From: Clostridia bacterium
Lineage (GTDB): Bacteria > Bacillota > Clostridia > Christensenellales > Aristaeellaceae
DNA: 8,784 nt
Assembly (NCBI GenBank): GCA_017551645.1
Contig: JAFZLE010000320.1
Span: 1 to 8,784 of the forward strand
Direction: 5' to 3'
Position numbers and translations under genes: made by a program. The number at the start of each line of letters is the position of its first letter. Position 1 is the stretch's first letter. The notes beneath the pieces are model-generated. The model saw only the letters and a program-made list of their open reading frames with translations, was not told the origin of the DNA and ran no database searches. Positions 1-6,982 of the stretch are shown piece after piece.

Positions 1-364
1 ATGAACCGCCCGAGAACACGGAAAGCAGTATGCCCAGCAGCACCGCGGCTGCGAGCACCACCGCCCAGGCGGGATACCTGCCGACTTTGACCTCCATGAA
101 CTGGTCAAAGAAGGTCTTGGCCCGCTTTGCGCCTTCACGGGAAACGGTCTTCGCCTTTTCAAGTCCCTCGCGGGATGCGGCTTTCACCTTATCAATGTCT
201 ATAGGCGCGGCGGCTTTCGGTTTTGCCAGATTGCCTCCGCTGTTTTGCGCACCGGGCGCTGCGGGGCGGCGGCGGTATACGGTGCCGCAGCCCGGGCAGG
301 TCACCGAGCCGTCCGCGTTCTTGACAGCAGTGTCAATATAGCCGCCGCATTTTCTGCAGGTCAT
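1..364 (-). CDS. Zinc-ribbon membrane protein, C-terminally cut by window edge
   Basis: An ATG at 364 opens 121 codons with no stop before the left edge, so the protein is partial. The N-terminus is a zinc ribbon with C3-x2-C6 and C23-x2-C26 (the second as CPGCG). A basic, Ala/Pro-rich linker follows. Residues about 58-90 form an amphipathic helix in which SREG recurs at an 11-residue spacing (64-67 and 75-78). A hydrophobic segment at about 98-117 is a likely membrane span. By family pattern (small zinc-ribbon proteins with one or more membrane spans) the ribbon should lie in the cytoplasm and any remaining domain outside or in the membrane. It starts 15 bases after the DUF4870-like gene, so the two are probably co-transcribed. 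The ribosome binding site is weak (GGGGCAGAG), which suggests translational coupling. Function is unknown. Confidence 0.8.
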   Translation of the reverse strand, partial: MTCRKCGGYIDTAVKNADGSVTCPGCGTVYRRRPAAPGAQNSGGNLAKPKAAAPIDIDKVKAASREGLEKAKTVSREGAKRAKTFFDQFMEVKVGRYPAWAVVLAAAVLLGILLSVFSGGS

Positions 365-379
365 GCTCTGCCCCGTTTA

Positions 380-763
380 TCAGGTCTTGGGAGCGTAGCC
401 GCCGATAAAGGGAAGCTGCTTCGCCTTGAAGGAATAAGCGTTGTAGATGCCCAGCAGGCTGAAGCCTATGGCGGCGATCCACACAACTACGCGCACGATC
501 CAGAAGATGATGCCCAGCACGGGGATCTTGCACAGCAGTTTGAGCACCAGCAGCGCTACGGTCTCGCAGATCGCCAGCACCACGCCCTGCCTGGCATGAT
601 AGCCCGCGAACTTGCTGTCGGACACGAACAGCGGCACCAGGCACAGGAACCATACATAGCTCAGCATGGCCCAAAGCCTGCCCTTCTGCATATCGTCGGG
701 ATCAAATTTGCTGCTTTCGTCCTTGGTGTTAAAGATCATGCTAAGAATCCTGTTAAAGTCCAT
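380..763 (-). CDS. Tic20/DUF4870-like small membrane protein
   Basis: This is a 127-residue integral membrane protein. Hydrophobic segments lie at about 30-47, 60-77 and 82-108; the last is long enough for two spans. The family hallmark is HARQG at 56-60 just before the second span, after a short polar loop (SDSKFAGY). The C-terminus has the usual family ending of a small-residue helix and an LPFIGG-type tail. The pattern matches DUF4870/Tic20-like proteins, which are widespread and have no settled role in bacteria. The first 29 residues are polar and probably cytoplasmic. The ATG has a strong site (GAGGAGGG, 768-775). It lies 15 bases downstream of the coiled-coil gene and 15 bases upstream of the zinc-ribbon gene, in one transcription unit. 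The family call rests on motif memory, not a search. Confidence 0.8.
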   Translation of the reverse strand: MDFNRILSMIFNTKDESSKFDPDDMQKGRLWAMLSYVWFLCLVPLFVSDSKFAGYHARQGVVLAICETVALLVLKLLCKIPVLGIIFWIVRVVVWIAAIGFSLLGIYNAYSFKAKQLPFIGGYAPKT

Positions 764-778
764 ATTGCCCTCCTCAAA

Positions 779-3700
779 TTATAATCCGATAGTCATGGTG
801 ACCTGGAGCATAAGCGTGGATACCTCATTTCCCTTGCCGTCGAAATAGGTCTTGCGGATCCAGTACTTGTCTCCCGGAACAACAGGCTCGGACACGGTTA
901 CGACTTTCAGTTCGCTGCCCCTCAGCACCATCTGGCTGAAGATGACCTCTTCATCAGAATTGAGGATCTCGAACTTCACCTTGTACACGTACATGCCCTT
1001 ATTGCAGAAGTTGACCTGCACCTTGGTACGGGTTATATCCGTAAGCAGTCCGTCGCCGCCCAGCTTGCCTTCTTTGTAGACATTTCTGTAATCCGGGCTG
1101 TCGGGGCTGACGGTCAGCGTGTCTATTTCCTCATTCGCGGCGGCAAGCTGCTCCTGCGTGCCTGCCAGCTCTTCCTGAGTCTGGGAGAGTTCGGTCCGGG
1201 TATCCGCCAGCGTTCCCTGAGTGGAAGCGAGCTCCGTCTGCGTGTCAGCCAGAGTATCCTGTGTGGACTTGAGTTCGTCCTGCGTTTCCTCAAGGGTCAG
1301 CATGGTGTCATGCAGATCCATCTGTGTTTCGGCGAGAGTTTCCTGGGTGAAAGCAAGCTCCTCAGCCGTTTTGGTCAGCTTCTGCTTGGTGGTATCGAGC
1401 TCAGTAACGGTATCGCTGAGCGTCTGCTTGGCGGTATCGAGCTCGGCAGCTGTATCGGCCAGTGTCTGCTTTGTGGTATCAAGCTCGGAAGCCGTATCGG
1501 CAAGCGTTTGCTTGGTGGTGCCAAGTTCCGCAGCAGTATCGCTGAGCGTCTGTTTCGTGGTATCAAGCTCAGTAACCGTATCGCTTAACGTCTGCTTCGT
1601 TGTGTCAAGCTCTGCAGTTGCATCGGCAAGCGTTTGCTTCGTGGTATCAAGCTCAGTGACGGTATCGCTTAACGTCTGCTTCGTGGCGTCAAGCTCGGAA
1701 GCCGTATCGGCAAGCGTTTGCTTGGCGGTGTCAAGTTCCGCAGTTGTATCGCTGAGCGTCTGCTTGGCGGTGTCAAGTTCCGCAGCCGTATCGCTGAGCG
1801 TCTGCTTCGTGGTGTCAAGCTCGGAAGCCGTATCGGCAAGCGTTTGCTTCGTTGTGTCAAGTTCCGCAGTCGTATCGCTGAGCGCCTGCTTTGTGGTATC
1901 AAGCTCTGCAGCAGTATCGGCAAGCGCCTGCTTTGTGGTATCAAGCTCCGCCGCGGTTTCCGTCAGGGTCTGATTGACAGTATCAAGTTCGGTCTTCGCC
2001 TGAGCCAGGCTGTCCTTTACTCCCGTAAGCTCATCAAGCGTATCCGCCAGCACCTGATCCCTCTGTCCCAGAGTTTCCCTGGTGCTTTCCAGCTCGGTCT
2101 GGGTGTCGGTGAGCGTCTGCTTCATGGCGGTCAGCTCGGCGGCGGCAGCTTCCAGTTGCGCCTTGGTCTCGGTCAGCGCCGCGTTGGCGCCGTCAAGTTC
2201 GTTTTTGGCGTCCTCAAGCTCTTTGTTTTTGCTCTCTATATCGCCGCTCAGGTTCTCGACCAGCGTCTGCTTTTCAGCGAGAGATGCGTTGATCTCGTCC
2301 AGAGTGGTGTTCGCAGCGGTAAGCTCGCCTTCCAGCTCGGCCACCTTGGTCTTGAGCCCGGAGATCTCCTCGTCGTACTGAGTCACCACCTGAGATATGG
2401 GGGCTATCTCCGCCCTGGTTTTTTCCACGGTCTCGAGCCCCTTATCCAGCTGGGCGGCTTCCTCGCTCAGATGACCGGCCAGCGTCTCGGACAGCTGGGC
2501 GACTTCCTTGTTTTCTGTGCCCAGGGAAGCGAGGCTTTCCTGCAGCTGGGTGTTGATCTGCTTTATGTTCCCGATAGTGTCCGCGAACTCGTCGGTTTTG
2601 CCGTTAAGCTCGGACACCTGCTCCAGCAGTGTCTTCTCGCCGTCCGCAGTGCCGGTGCCTTCGAGCCCGTCCAGATATGCCCTTGCGTCCGCGACCGTCT
2701 GCTTGAGCGCCTTGCCCGCTTCGTCATCTTCGCCTAAAAGCGCGGTGATGGCGTCTGCCTCGTCCAGGCTGCTGCCGAGATCCTGAGCGGCAGTCTCCAC
2801 CGTTCCGGACAGCGCGTCAACTTTGGCGCCGATCTCCGCGGTCTTCTCGCCGTAGGAAAGATATTCCGTTTCCTTGGACTTCAGCGTCTGGGTGAGCTCG
2901 TCCACCTGGGCGGTAAGGCCCTCGATCTGCTGGACGTATTCCGTCTTCTCCCCTTCGAGCGTCGTGACCTGGGCAGAGGCGAGCGCCAGCTGATTCTGGG
3001 CGGTGAGGTTCTCGCTTACAAGCTCATCGTACAGCCGGGTCTTTTCGTCGGCTTCGGCTTTCAGCGTGTCGTATTTTTCGCAAAGCTCGTTATATTCGTT
3101 TTCAAGCACTTCGTACGCGGCGCTCTTTTCCAGCATCTCCGCTTCGAGCGCGGTCACTTTCTCGCTCAGTTCGCTCACGGACTGGTTCGCTTCGGTGAGG
3201 GCGGACTCGGTGCTGCTGAGCTTAGCCGCCAGCGCGTCCCTTTCGCCTTCCAGCGCTTCGATCTTAATGGAGTTGGATTCTATCTCGCCTTCCAGCTGGC
3301 TGATCTTGCTCTCGTTGGACTCTATCGTCTCATTCAGCTGACGGATCAGCTCGTCGTTTTCCTGGATCGTCTGGCTGAGCTTAAGGATCTCTTCCTTCTG
3401 GGCTTCGATCTCGCCGTTTAGCTCGGCGATCCGGGCGGCGTTAGCTTCATTGTCAGCGGAAAGCGCGAGGATCTGCGCTTCCTTCTGGGCGATCGAAGTA
3501 TTAAGCGTGTCTATCTCTTCCTGCTTTTCGGCAGACTCGGCGGTCAGCGTGGCGATCTGCGTGGACTTTTCTTCAATGTCGGCGTTCAGGCCGGCGATCT
3601 GCGTGGATTTTTCGGCGGATTCGGTGATAAGATCCACGATCTGAGTCGTCTTCTCTTCAGATTCGGCGGTAAGGTTCGCGATCTGTGTGGATTTCTCGGC

Positions 3701-4075
3701 GGATTCTGCGGTCAGATCGGTTATCAGCGCGGACATATTTGCCGTCTCGGCAGTCAGCTCCTCTATGGTCTGGGCGTCCTGCGCGGCTTTTTCGTTGGCC
3801 AGTGAAAGCTCTCCGTCCAGCGTCTCTATCTGCCCCTGGGCGTCCTCAAGCTGAGTGTTCAGGCCGGCGATCTCTCCCGCCTTGCGGCTGATGTCGTCAT
3901 TCAGGGAGACGATCTCCTCTCCCTGCCTGGCGACCGTCTGTTCGGTCGTGGACAGCTTTTGCTCGGTGTCCTCAAGCGCGGCGTTTTTCTTTTTGTATTG
4001 GCTGAACAGCACCGCGTTGCCCGCCAGTGATAGTACCAGAAGTATGGCGATTATTATGACCCAAGTCTTTTTCAC
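779..4075 (-). CDS. Giant membrane-anchored coiled-coil protein with two 14-residue repeat arrays
   Basis: This 1,098-residue protein of unknown function begins with GTG, supported by GGAGGGG a few bases upstream. Residues about 5-24 are hydrophobic (an uncleaved anchor or a signal peptide; AGNA could allow cleavage, and there is no lipobox). KKK follows at 28-30. Nearly everything to residue 989 is Glu/Gln/Thr/Ala/Leu-rich coiled coil. Array 1 (about 108-275) has units of the TAESAEKSTQIANL type. The region about 290-695 is less regular, with Gly-containing interruptions around 410-480. Array 2 (696-905) has 15 near-identical units of the ELDTTKQTLSDTAA type, followed by six diverged units to 989. 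Residues 990-1098 alternate polar and hydrophobic like a beta-sandwich domain. It heads an operon with the two small membrane proteins downstream. A rod or tether across the envelope, or a scaffold, are possible roles; nothing catalytic is visible. Confidence 0.9.
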   Translation of the reverse strand: MKKTWVIIIAILLVLSLAGNAVLFSQYKKKNAALEDTEQKLSTTEQTVARQGEEIVSLNDDISRKAGEIAGLNTQLEDAQGQIETLDGELSLANEKAAQDAQTIEELTAETANMSALITDLTAESAEKSTQIANLTAESEEKTTQIVDLITESAEKSTQIAGLNADIEEKSTQIATLTAESAEKQEEIDTLNTSIAQKEAQILALSADNEANAARIAELNGEIEAQKEEILKLSQTIQENDELIRQLNETIESNESKISQLEGEIESNSIKIEALEGERDALAAKLSSTESALTEANQSVSELSEKVTALEAEMLEKSAAYEVLENEYNELCEKYDTLKAEADEKTRLYDELVSENLTAQNQLALASAQVTTLEGEKTEYVQQIEGLTAQVDELTQTLKSKETEYLSYGEKTAEIGAKVDALSGTVETAAQDLGSSLDEADAITALLGEDDEAGKALKQTVADARAYLDGLEGTGTADGEKTLLEQVSELNGKTDEFADTIGNIKQINTQLQESLASLGTENKEVAQLSETLAGHLSEEAAQLDKGLETVEKTRAEIAPISQVVTQYDEEISGLKTKVAELEGELTAANTTLDEINASLAEKQTLVENLSGDIESKNKELEDAKNELDGANAALTETKAQLEAAAAELTAMKQTLTDTQTELESTRETLGQRDQVLADTLDELTGVKDSLAQAKTELDTVNQTLTETAAELDTTKQALADTAAELDTTKQALSDTTAELDTTKQTLADTASELDTTKQTLSDTAAELDTAKQTLSDTTAELDTAKQTLADTASELDATKQTLSDTVTELDTTKQTLADATAELDTTKQTLSDTVTELDTTKQTLSDTAAELGTTKQTLADTASELDTTKQTLADTAAELDTAKQTLSDTVTELDTTKQKLTKTAEELAFTQETLAETQMDLHDTMLTLEETQDELKSTQDTLADTQTELASTQGTLADTRTELSQTQEELAGTQEQLAAANEEIDTLTVSPDSPDYRNVYKEGKLGGDGLLTDITRTKVQVNFCNKGMYVYKVKFEILNSDEEVIFSQMVLRGSELKVVTVSEPVVPGDKYWIRKTYFDGKGNEVSTLMLQVTMTIGL
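1109..1360 (-). repeat. Six diverged 14-residue units continuing the main array
   Basis: The same 42-base register continues past the near-identical array. Units start with ELAFTQETLAETQM, DLHDTMLTLEETQD, ELKSTQDTLADTQT, ELASTQGTLADTRT, ELSQTQEELAGTQE and QLAAANEEIDTLTV. The Leu at position 2 and the hydrophobic residue at position 9 are kept, while the TKQ core has become TQ. These are probably older copies of the same unit that mark the C-terminal edge of the array. Confidence 0.8.
1361..1990 (-). repeat. Tandem 42-bp repeat, 15 near-identical in-frame units
   Basis: Fifteen consecutive 42-base units encode 14-residue units with consensus ELDTTKQTLSDTAA. The first starts at 1990 (ELDTVNQTLTETAA) and the fifteenth at 1402 (ELDTTKQKLTKTAE). 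I checked the register at both ends; there are no indels between units. Variation is concentrated at TLS/TLA, at the last two residues (AA, AS, TA, VT) and at synonymous third positions. The close nucleotide identity of neighbouring units suggests recent expansion by unequal recombination or slippage. The 42-base period keeps frame, so copy-number change would alter rod length without breaking the gene. Confidence 0.95.
3251..3754 (-). repeat. Second, unrelated-consensus 14-residue array (about 12 units)
   Basis: Residues about 108-275 divide cleanly into 14-residue units such as TAESAEKSTQIANL, TAESEEKTTQIVDL, ITESAEKSTQIAGL and NADIEEKSTQIATL. They drift to NGEIEAQKEEILKL and EGEIESNSIKIEAL. 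Each unit pairs one polar heptad with one heptad carrying I-x-x-L. The consensus differs from the C-terminal array but the period is the same. Two more in-register units seem to occur earlier, around residues 59-86. Confidence 0.85.
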
Positions 4076-4108
4076 GCTAACCCCTCCGCTTTTCCGTATA
4101 CTGCGTTT

Positions 4109-4136
4109 ATTATATCACATTTTATACTCTATTATA
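4109..4136 (-). promoter_or_regulatory. Extended -10 promoter of the coiled-coil operon
   Basis: Read on the minus strand, 4117-4109 is TGATATAAT, a perfect TGnTATAAT extended -10. This would place the transcript start near 4102, about 27 bases before the GTG. A plausible -35 is weak (TTATAA at 17 bases). A second TATAAT on the same strand (4136-4131) lies upstream without a recognisable -35 and may be an alternative -10. Confidence 0.65.
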
Positions 4137-4238
4137 AGTGTTTTTTCGGTTTCCGCACCGATTTAATAGAATCGTAATATTTTCGTTTTCGCAATCATCT
4201 TCCCCGCAGCTCACAGTGCTTTGGGACGGAACAAAAGG

Positions 4239-4267
4239 AAAAGGCGGCGGATATTCCGTCGCCTTTT
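4239..4267 (-). terminator. Intrinsic terminator of the rpmH-jag operon
   Basis: Arms 4239-4251 and 4255-4267 pair over 13 positions with a three-base loop. One position is G-T on the plus strand, which is an A-C mismatch in the minus-strand RNA. On the minus strand the hairpin is followed by a T-rich run (CCTTTTCCTTTTGTT). It begins 14 bases after the jag stop, so it closes that operon before the coiled-coil promoter. Confidence 0.8.
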
Positions 4268-4280
4268 CGCTTAAAAACGC

Positions 4281-5195
4281 TTACTTGAGCGTGATTATTA
4301 CTCTCCTGTAAGGGTCCTCGCCCTCGGAATGGGTGGTAACGTAAGGGTTCTGCTGCAGCGCGCTGTGGAGCACACGCCTCTCGTAGGGGTTCATGGGCTC
4401 CAGCACGACCCTTCTGCCGGACTTTCTGGCGCGGTTGGCCATGCGGTTGGCCAGCTTTACCAGGGTCTCCTCACGCTTGGCGCGGTAATGCTCCACGTCC
4501 AGCGTCACGCGGGTGTACTCGTTCTTGTCCCGGTTGACATACAGGCTGGTAAGATACTGCGCCGCGTCCAGGGTCTCTCCCCTGCGGCCGATCATCACGC
4601 CCAGCGTGTCGCCGTTGATGTCCACGAATACCTGGTTTTCTTCCTCGATTATGCGTATGTCAACCTGCACGCCCATGAGCTTGGTGAGCTGTGAAATGAA
4701 ATCGTACGCTCTTTTGCCGTTCTCGCCCAACTTGTCCAGGTCCAGTTCCGGGAATTCCCTGGCGGGAGTGAGCGCCACGGGCGCTTCGTCTTCCATCATG
4801 GCAGTCTCGGAATCTTGAGCGGGCTTGGATTCTGCCTTGGGTTTCTTTTCCTTGCGGGACTTGGATTTGGTCTTCTGGGGAGCCGGCTTCCCGGTCTCTT
4901 CAGGCTCGGCGGGCTTTTCGGCCGCCTTTGCGGGCTGCGCCTTCTTTTCGGGCTGCGCCTTCTTCTCGGGCTCCAGGCTGATGACAGGCATGTCTACCGA
5001 GAAATCGTCTTCCGCGTTATCGTCTTCCCTGACGCTGATCTTCACTTTCGCGAGCCGCCCGAACATGCCGAACAGTCCGGGGCTGCCCCTGTCTATGACC
5101 TCGTGCGTTACCTGGCTTAAGTCCAGCCCCAGCTGCTTAAGCCCGGCGCTCAAGGCCTCTTCAACGGTCTTGCCGCTGGCTTCTATGGTCTTCAA
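4281..5195 (-). CDS. jag: Jag/KhpB RNA-binding protein (Jag_N, KH-II, R3H)
   Basis: This 304-residue protein is an RNA-binding partner found next to YidC in Gram-positive bacteria. In relatives it works with KhpA and influences cell elongation and division, probably through RNA. Domains in order: Jag_N at 1-55 (EASGKTVEEAL, then GLFGMFGR); a long Lys/Pro/Glu/Ala linker at about 75-145; KH-II at about 155-230 with GRRG at 203-206 in the nucleic-acid loop; and R3H at about 235-304 with R273-x3-H277. The start is TTG at 5195-5193. It overlaps the yidC stop as TTGA, and an AGGAG lies inside the yidC tail about 11 bases upstream. This implies translational coupling to yidC. The linker has a small tandem repeat. 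mnmE does not follow, unlike the common Firmicutes order. Confidence 0.95.
   Translation of the reverse strand: MKTIEASGKTVEEALSAGLKQLGLDLSQVTHEVIDRGSPGLFGMFGRLAKVKISVREDDNAEDDFSVDMPVISLEPEKKAQPEKKAQPAKAAEKPAEPEETGKPAPQKTKSKSRKEKKPKAESKPAQDSETAMMEDEAPVALTPAREFPELDLDKLGENGKRAYDFISQLTKLMGVQVDIRIIEEENQVFVDINGDTLGVMIGRRGETLDAAQYLTSLYVNRDKNEYTRVTLDVEHYRAKREETLVKLANRMANRARKSGRRVVLEPMNPYERRVLHSALQQNPYVTTHSEGEDPYRRVIITLK
4931..4966 (-). repeat. 18-bp tandem duplication in the jag linker
   Basis: Two adjacent 18-base copies (4931-4948 and 4949-4966) differ at one base and encode a repeated PEKKAQ-type hexapeptide. It lies in the disordered linker between Jag_N and the KH domain, where a length change should be tolerated. 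Confidence 0.85.
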
Positions 5196-6367
5196 GGCTG
5201 TAATATCTCCTTTGTCTGCTTGTCGCTCCGGGACATCTTGCCCCTGGGCGAAGAGTGGTCAATGTAGTAGTTCACCGCGAAGCCGGATACGATGCTCCAA
5301 ACGTTCACGAACACCCAGTAAATGGCGAACGAAGCGGTGCTGCTCCAGCAGATCCACAGGGACATGATGGGGAAAAGCCACTTCATGAACTTTCCCGCGC
5401 CTCCCTGGGACTGGCCCTGGGTTTCGCCCTGACCGGGAGTAAGCTTGGTGGCCAGTACCTGCGTTGCGCACGCCAGTATGGGCAGCACGCAGTAGCCGTT
5501 CACATACCTGCCCCACGAAGAGGGGATGGACATGCTGAACAGCCCGATGACGGATGCTTTCTGGTAGCCCACAGACGCCGCGATCGCGTTGTCTATCATA
5601 CTGGCTATATTGTTAGCTTCTACGAAAGGAATCTCTATCTGAGTGCTTGAGAACTTCAGGCTAGTTAAATTGAGATAATTCATCAGAAAAGATAATTTGT
5701 TGAAGTCCTCTGGAAGCTTCTCTGGTGAGGTGCTCCACATTTCGATCAACGCGTTAAACCCTTCTGCTTTCCCAAGATTTTCCAGCTCAGGGAAGAGATT
5801 CGTATAATACTGCTGCCAGGTGGTAGTGAGCTCGGAAACGGTGGGTATGACGGTCCTGCCGAAGTTGTCCGGCTGGAACACGCTCTTGATCCACAGCCAG
5901 CTCTGGGTGTTGCCAAAATCCACGGTGCCGTCTTTTATGGACGCAACAACCGTTTCAAGGGCTTCCAGGTCGAACGCGCCGTCTTTCCACACGCCGGCAT
6001 CCCTGAGCCAGGCATACATGATGTCTACCTGCAGCTGGGCAGCCACGCGGCGCATGGCGGCGAACATGATGTAGAGAATGGGCAGCTGGATAAGCATGGG
6101 CAGACAGCCGCTCAGGGGGTTTACGCCGCTTTTCTTGTAAAGCTCCTGAGTTTTCATGTTGAGCTTTTGCTGATCGTTGGCGTAACGCTTTTTCAGTTCC
6201 TCGATCTTCGGGTTCAGCGCGCTCATTGCCTTCATGGAGCGGCGGCTCTTGACGTCCAGAGGCAGCAGCACGAGCTTTATCAGAAGCGTGAACACGATCA
6301 CGCTCCAGCCGTAGCTGCCTATAAAGCTCTGTACCCAGTTGAGTATGGAAATAAAAAGGTTGGTCAT
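5192..6367 (-). CDS. yidC: YidC/Oxa1 family membrane protein insertase
   Basis: This 391-residue insertase helps membrane proteins enter the cytoplasmic membrane, alone or with SecYEG. Residues 1-38 hold the N-terminal helix and first span of the conserved core ([12 protein letters not shown]). A cytoplasmic helical hairpin follows (about 40-85), then the signature [17 protein letters not shown] at 81-97 with the second span. Three further spans lie at about 291-307, 328-343 and 345-369, and the tail is basic. There is no lipobox. The usual groove arginine of the first span (IVRGIMYPL in E. coli) is Lys31 here. A long extracytoplasmic insert (about 115-270) separates spans two and three, and its second half is AT-rich and Asn/Ser-rich. 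The ATG overlaps the yidD stop as ATGA and has AAGGAG seven bases upstream. Confidence 0.96.
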   Translation of the reverse strand: MTNLFISILNWVQSFIGSYGWSVIVFTLLIKLVLLPLDVKSRRSMKAMSALNPKIEELKKRYANDQQKLNMKTQELYKKSGVNPLSGCLPMLIQLPILYIMFAAMRRVAAQLQVDIMYAWLRDAGVWKDGAFDLEALETVVASIKDGTVDFGNTQSWLWIKSVFQPDNFGRTVIPTVSELTTTWQQYYTNLFPELENLGKAEGFNALIEMWSTSPEKLPEDFNKLSFLMNYLNLTSLKFSSTQIEIPFVEANNIASMIDNAIAASVGYQKASVIGLFSMSIPSSWGRYVNGYCVLPILACATQVLATKLTPGQGETQGQSQGGAGKFMKWLFPIMSLWICWSSTASFAIYWVFVNVWSIVSGFAVNYYIDHSSPRGKMSRSDKQTKEILQP

Positions 6368-6618
6368 TTATCTTCTCCTTGGGGATAAGGCAAAGGCACA
6401 GGGTCATACCCTCCCTCGTGGAAAGGATTGCACCTGAGAATGCGCTTTAAGCCCATCGCCCCGCCCTTTGCGGCGCCGTACAGCTCTATGGCTTTGGCGG
6501 CGTATTCCGAGCAGGTGGGAACATACCGGCACGCGGCCGGCAGATGCGGGCTTACTGCGCCCTTGTAAAAACGTATCAGTCCCAAAGCGGTAAGCCTTGG
6601 AACCTGCTTAAGCGTCAT
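6364..6618 (-). CDS. yidD: YidD membrane protein insertion efficiency factor
   Basis: This 84-residue member of the YidD (UPF0161) family is thought to aid YidC-dependent membrane protein insertion at the inner face of the membrane. The signature is clear: [11 protein letters not shown], then [11 protein letters not shown] with Cys30 and Cys36, then a [20 protein letters not shown] block with Cys63. An amphipathic N-terminal helix is present. It overlaps the end of rnpA by 11 bases and the start of yidC by four, so all three are translationally linked. The ATG at 6618 has a distant AGGAAAG inside rnpA. Length and motifs are normal. Confidence 0.96.
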   Translation of the reverse strand: MTLKQVPRLTALGLIRFYKGAVSPHLPAACRYVPTCSEYAAKAIELYGAAKGGAMGLKRILRCNPFHEGGYDPVPLPYPQGEDK

Positions 6619-6982
6619 CGCGGGCTTCTTTCCTGTACAGTTTCGCCTTTGAAAGCAGTTTGGTCATCTCGCCCGAAAGTTCCCGGTGGCTCTTTTGGGC
6701 AGCGGAAGTTCTGGCCACGAAAATATACCTCCCCGGGGCGATATCGGGCTTCAACCGTCTGAAATCTTCCTTGAAATACCTTTTAAGCCTGTTGCGGGTG
6801 ACCGCGTCGCCCACCTTGGAGCTTATGGAAAACCCGGCTTTCAGGTCTTTGGACTGAAGATATATCAGCACGATATCCCTGGAAGGGTAGCTTTTGCCTT
6901 TTTTATATACGTGCTGATAATTGCGGTTTTTGCCCAGGGAATACTTTTTCCTGCAAAAACTGTACTTATGCGCGCTTATCAC
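6608..6982 (-). CDS. rnpA: Ribonuclease P protein component
   Basis: This is the protein subunit of RNase P, which binds the catalytic RNA and precursor tRNA for 5' end maturation. The family core is [19 protein letters not shown] from residue 14, and the hallmark RNR is at 63-65 within [15 protein letters not shown]. The length (124 residues) is slightly long because about 13 residues precede the usual family start. The start given is GTG at 6982-6980. It overlaps the rpmH stop as GTGA, but no Shine-Dalgarno sequence is visible upstream. No in-frame ATG lies closer to the conserved core, although a CTG at the SLG position follows an AGGA. The true start is therefore uncertain, while the gene itself is not. 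Confidence 0.95.
   Translation of the reverse strand: MISAHKYSFCRKKYSLGKNRNYQHVYKKGKSYPSRDIVLIYLQSKDLKAGFSISSKVGDAVTRNRLKRYFKEDFRRLKPDIAPGRYIFVARTSAAQKSHRELSGEMTKLLSKAKLYRKEARDDA

Noticed and set aside
1221..1973. Long repetitive open frame on the + strand opposite the coiled-coil array
   Set aside because: A 42-base period is a multiple of three, so a stop-free antisense frame is repeated automatically. It has no ribosome binding site or promoter, and the minus-strand protein explains the sequence.
1109..1990. CRISPR-like array of regular repeats
   Set aside because: The repeats are contiguous with no spacers and code in frame for coiled coil.
1718..2737. Long + strand frame overlapping the coiled-coil gene
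   Set aside because: It is a shadow frame in GC-rich coding DNA, with no start signal and basic, arginine/glycine-rich nonsense composition.
779..4075. Chemoreceptor or SMC-type ATPase as an identity for the coiled-coil protein
   Set aside because: No Walker motifs and no conserved chemoreceptor hairpin sequence are visible. The similarity is only general coiled-coil composition.
4146..4161. Small hairpin (TCGGT/ACCGA) upstream of the coiled-coil promoter as a terminator
   Set aside because: It has only five base pairs, no strong T-run and no gene ending there.
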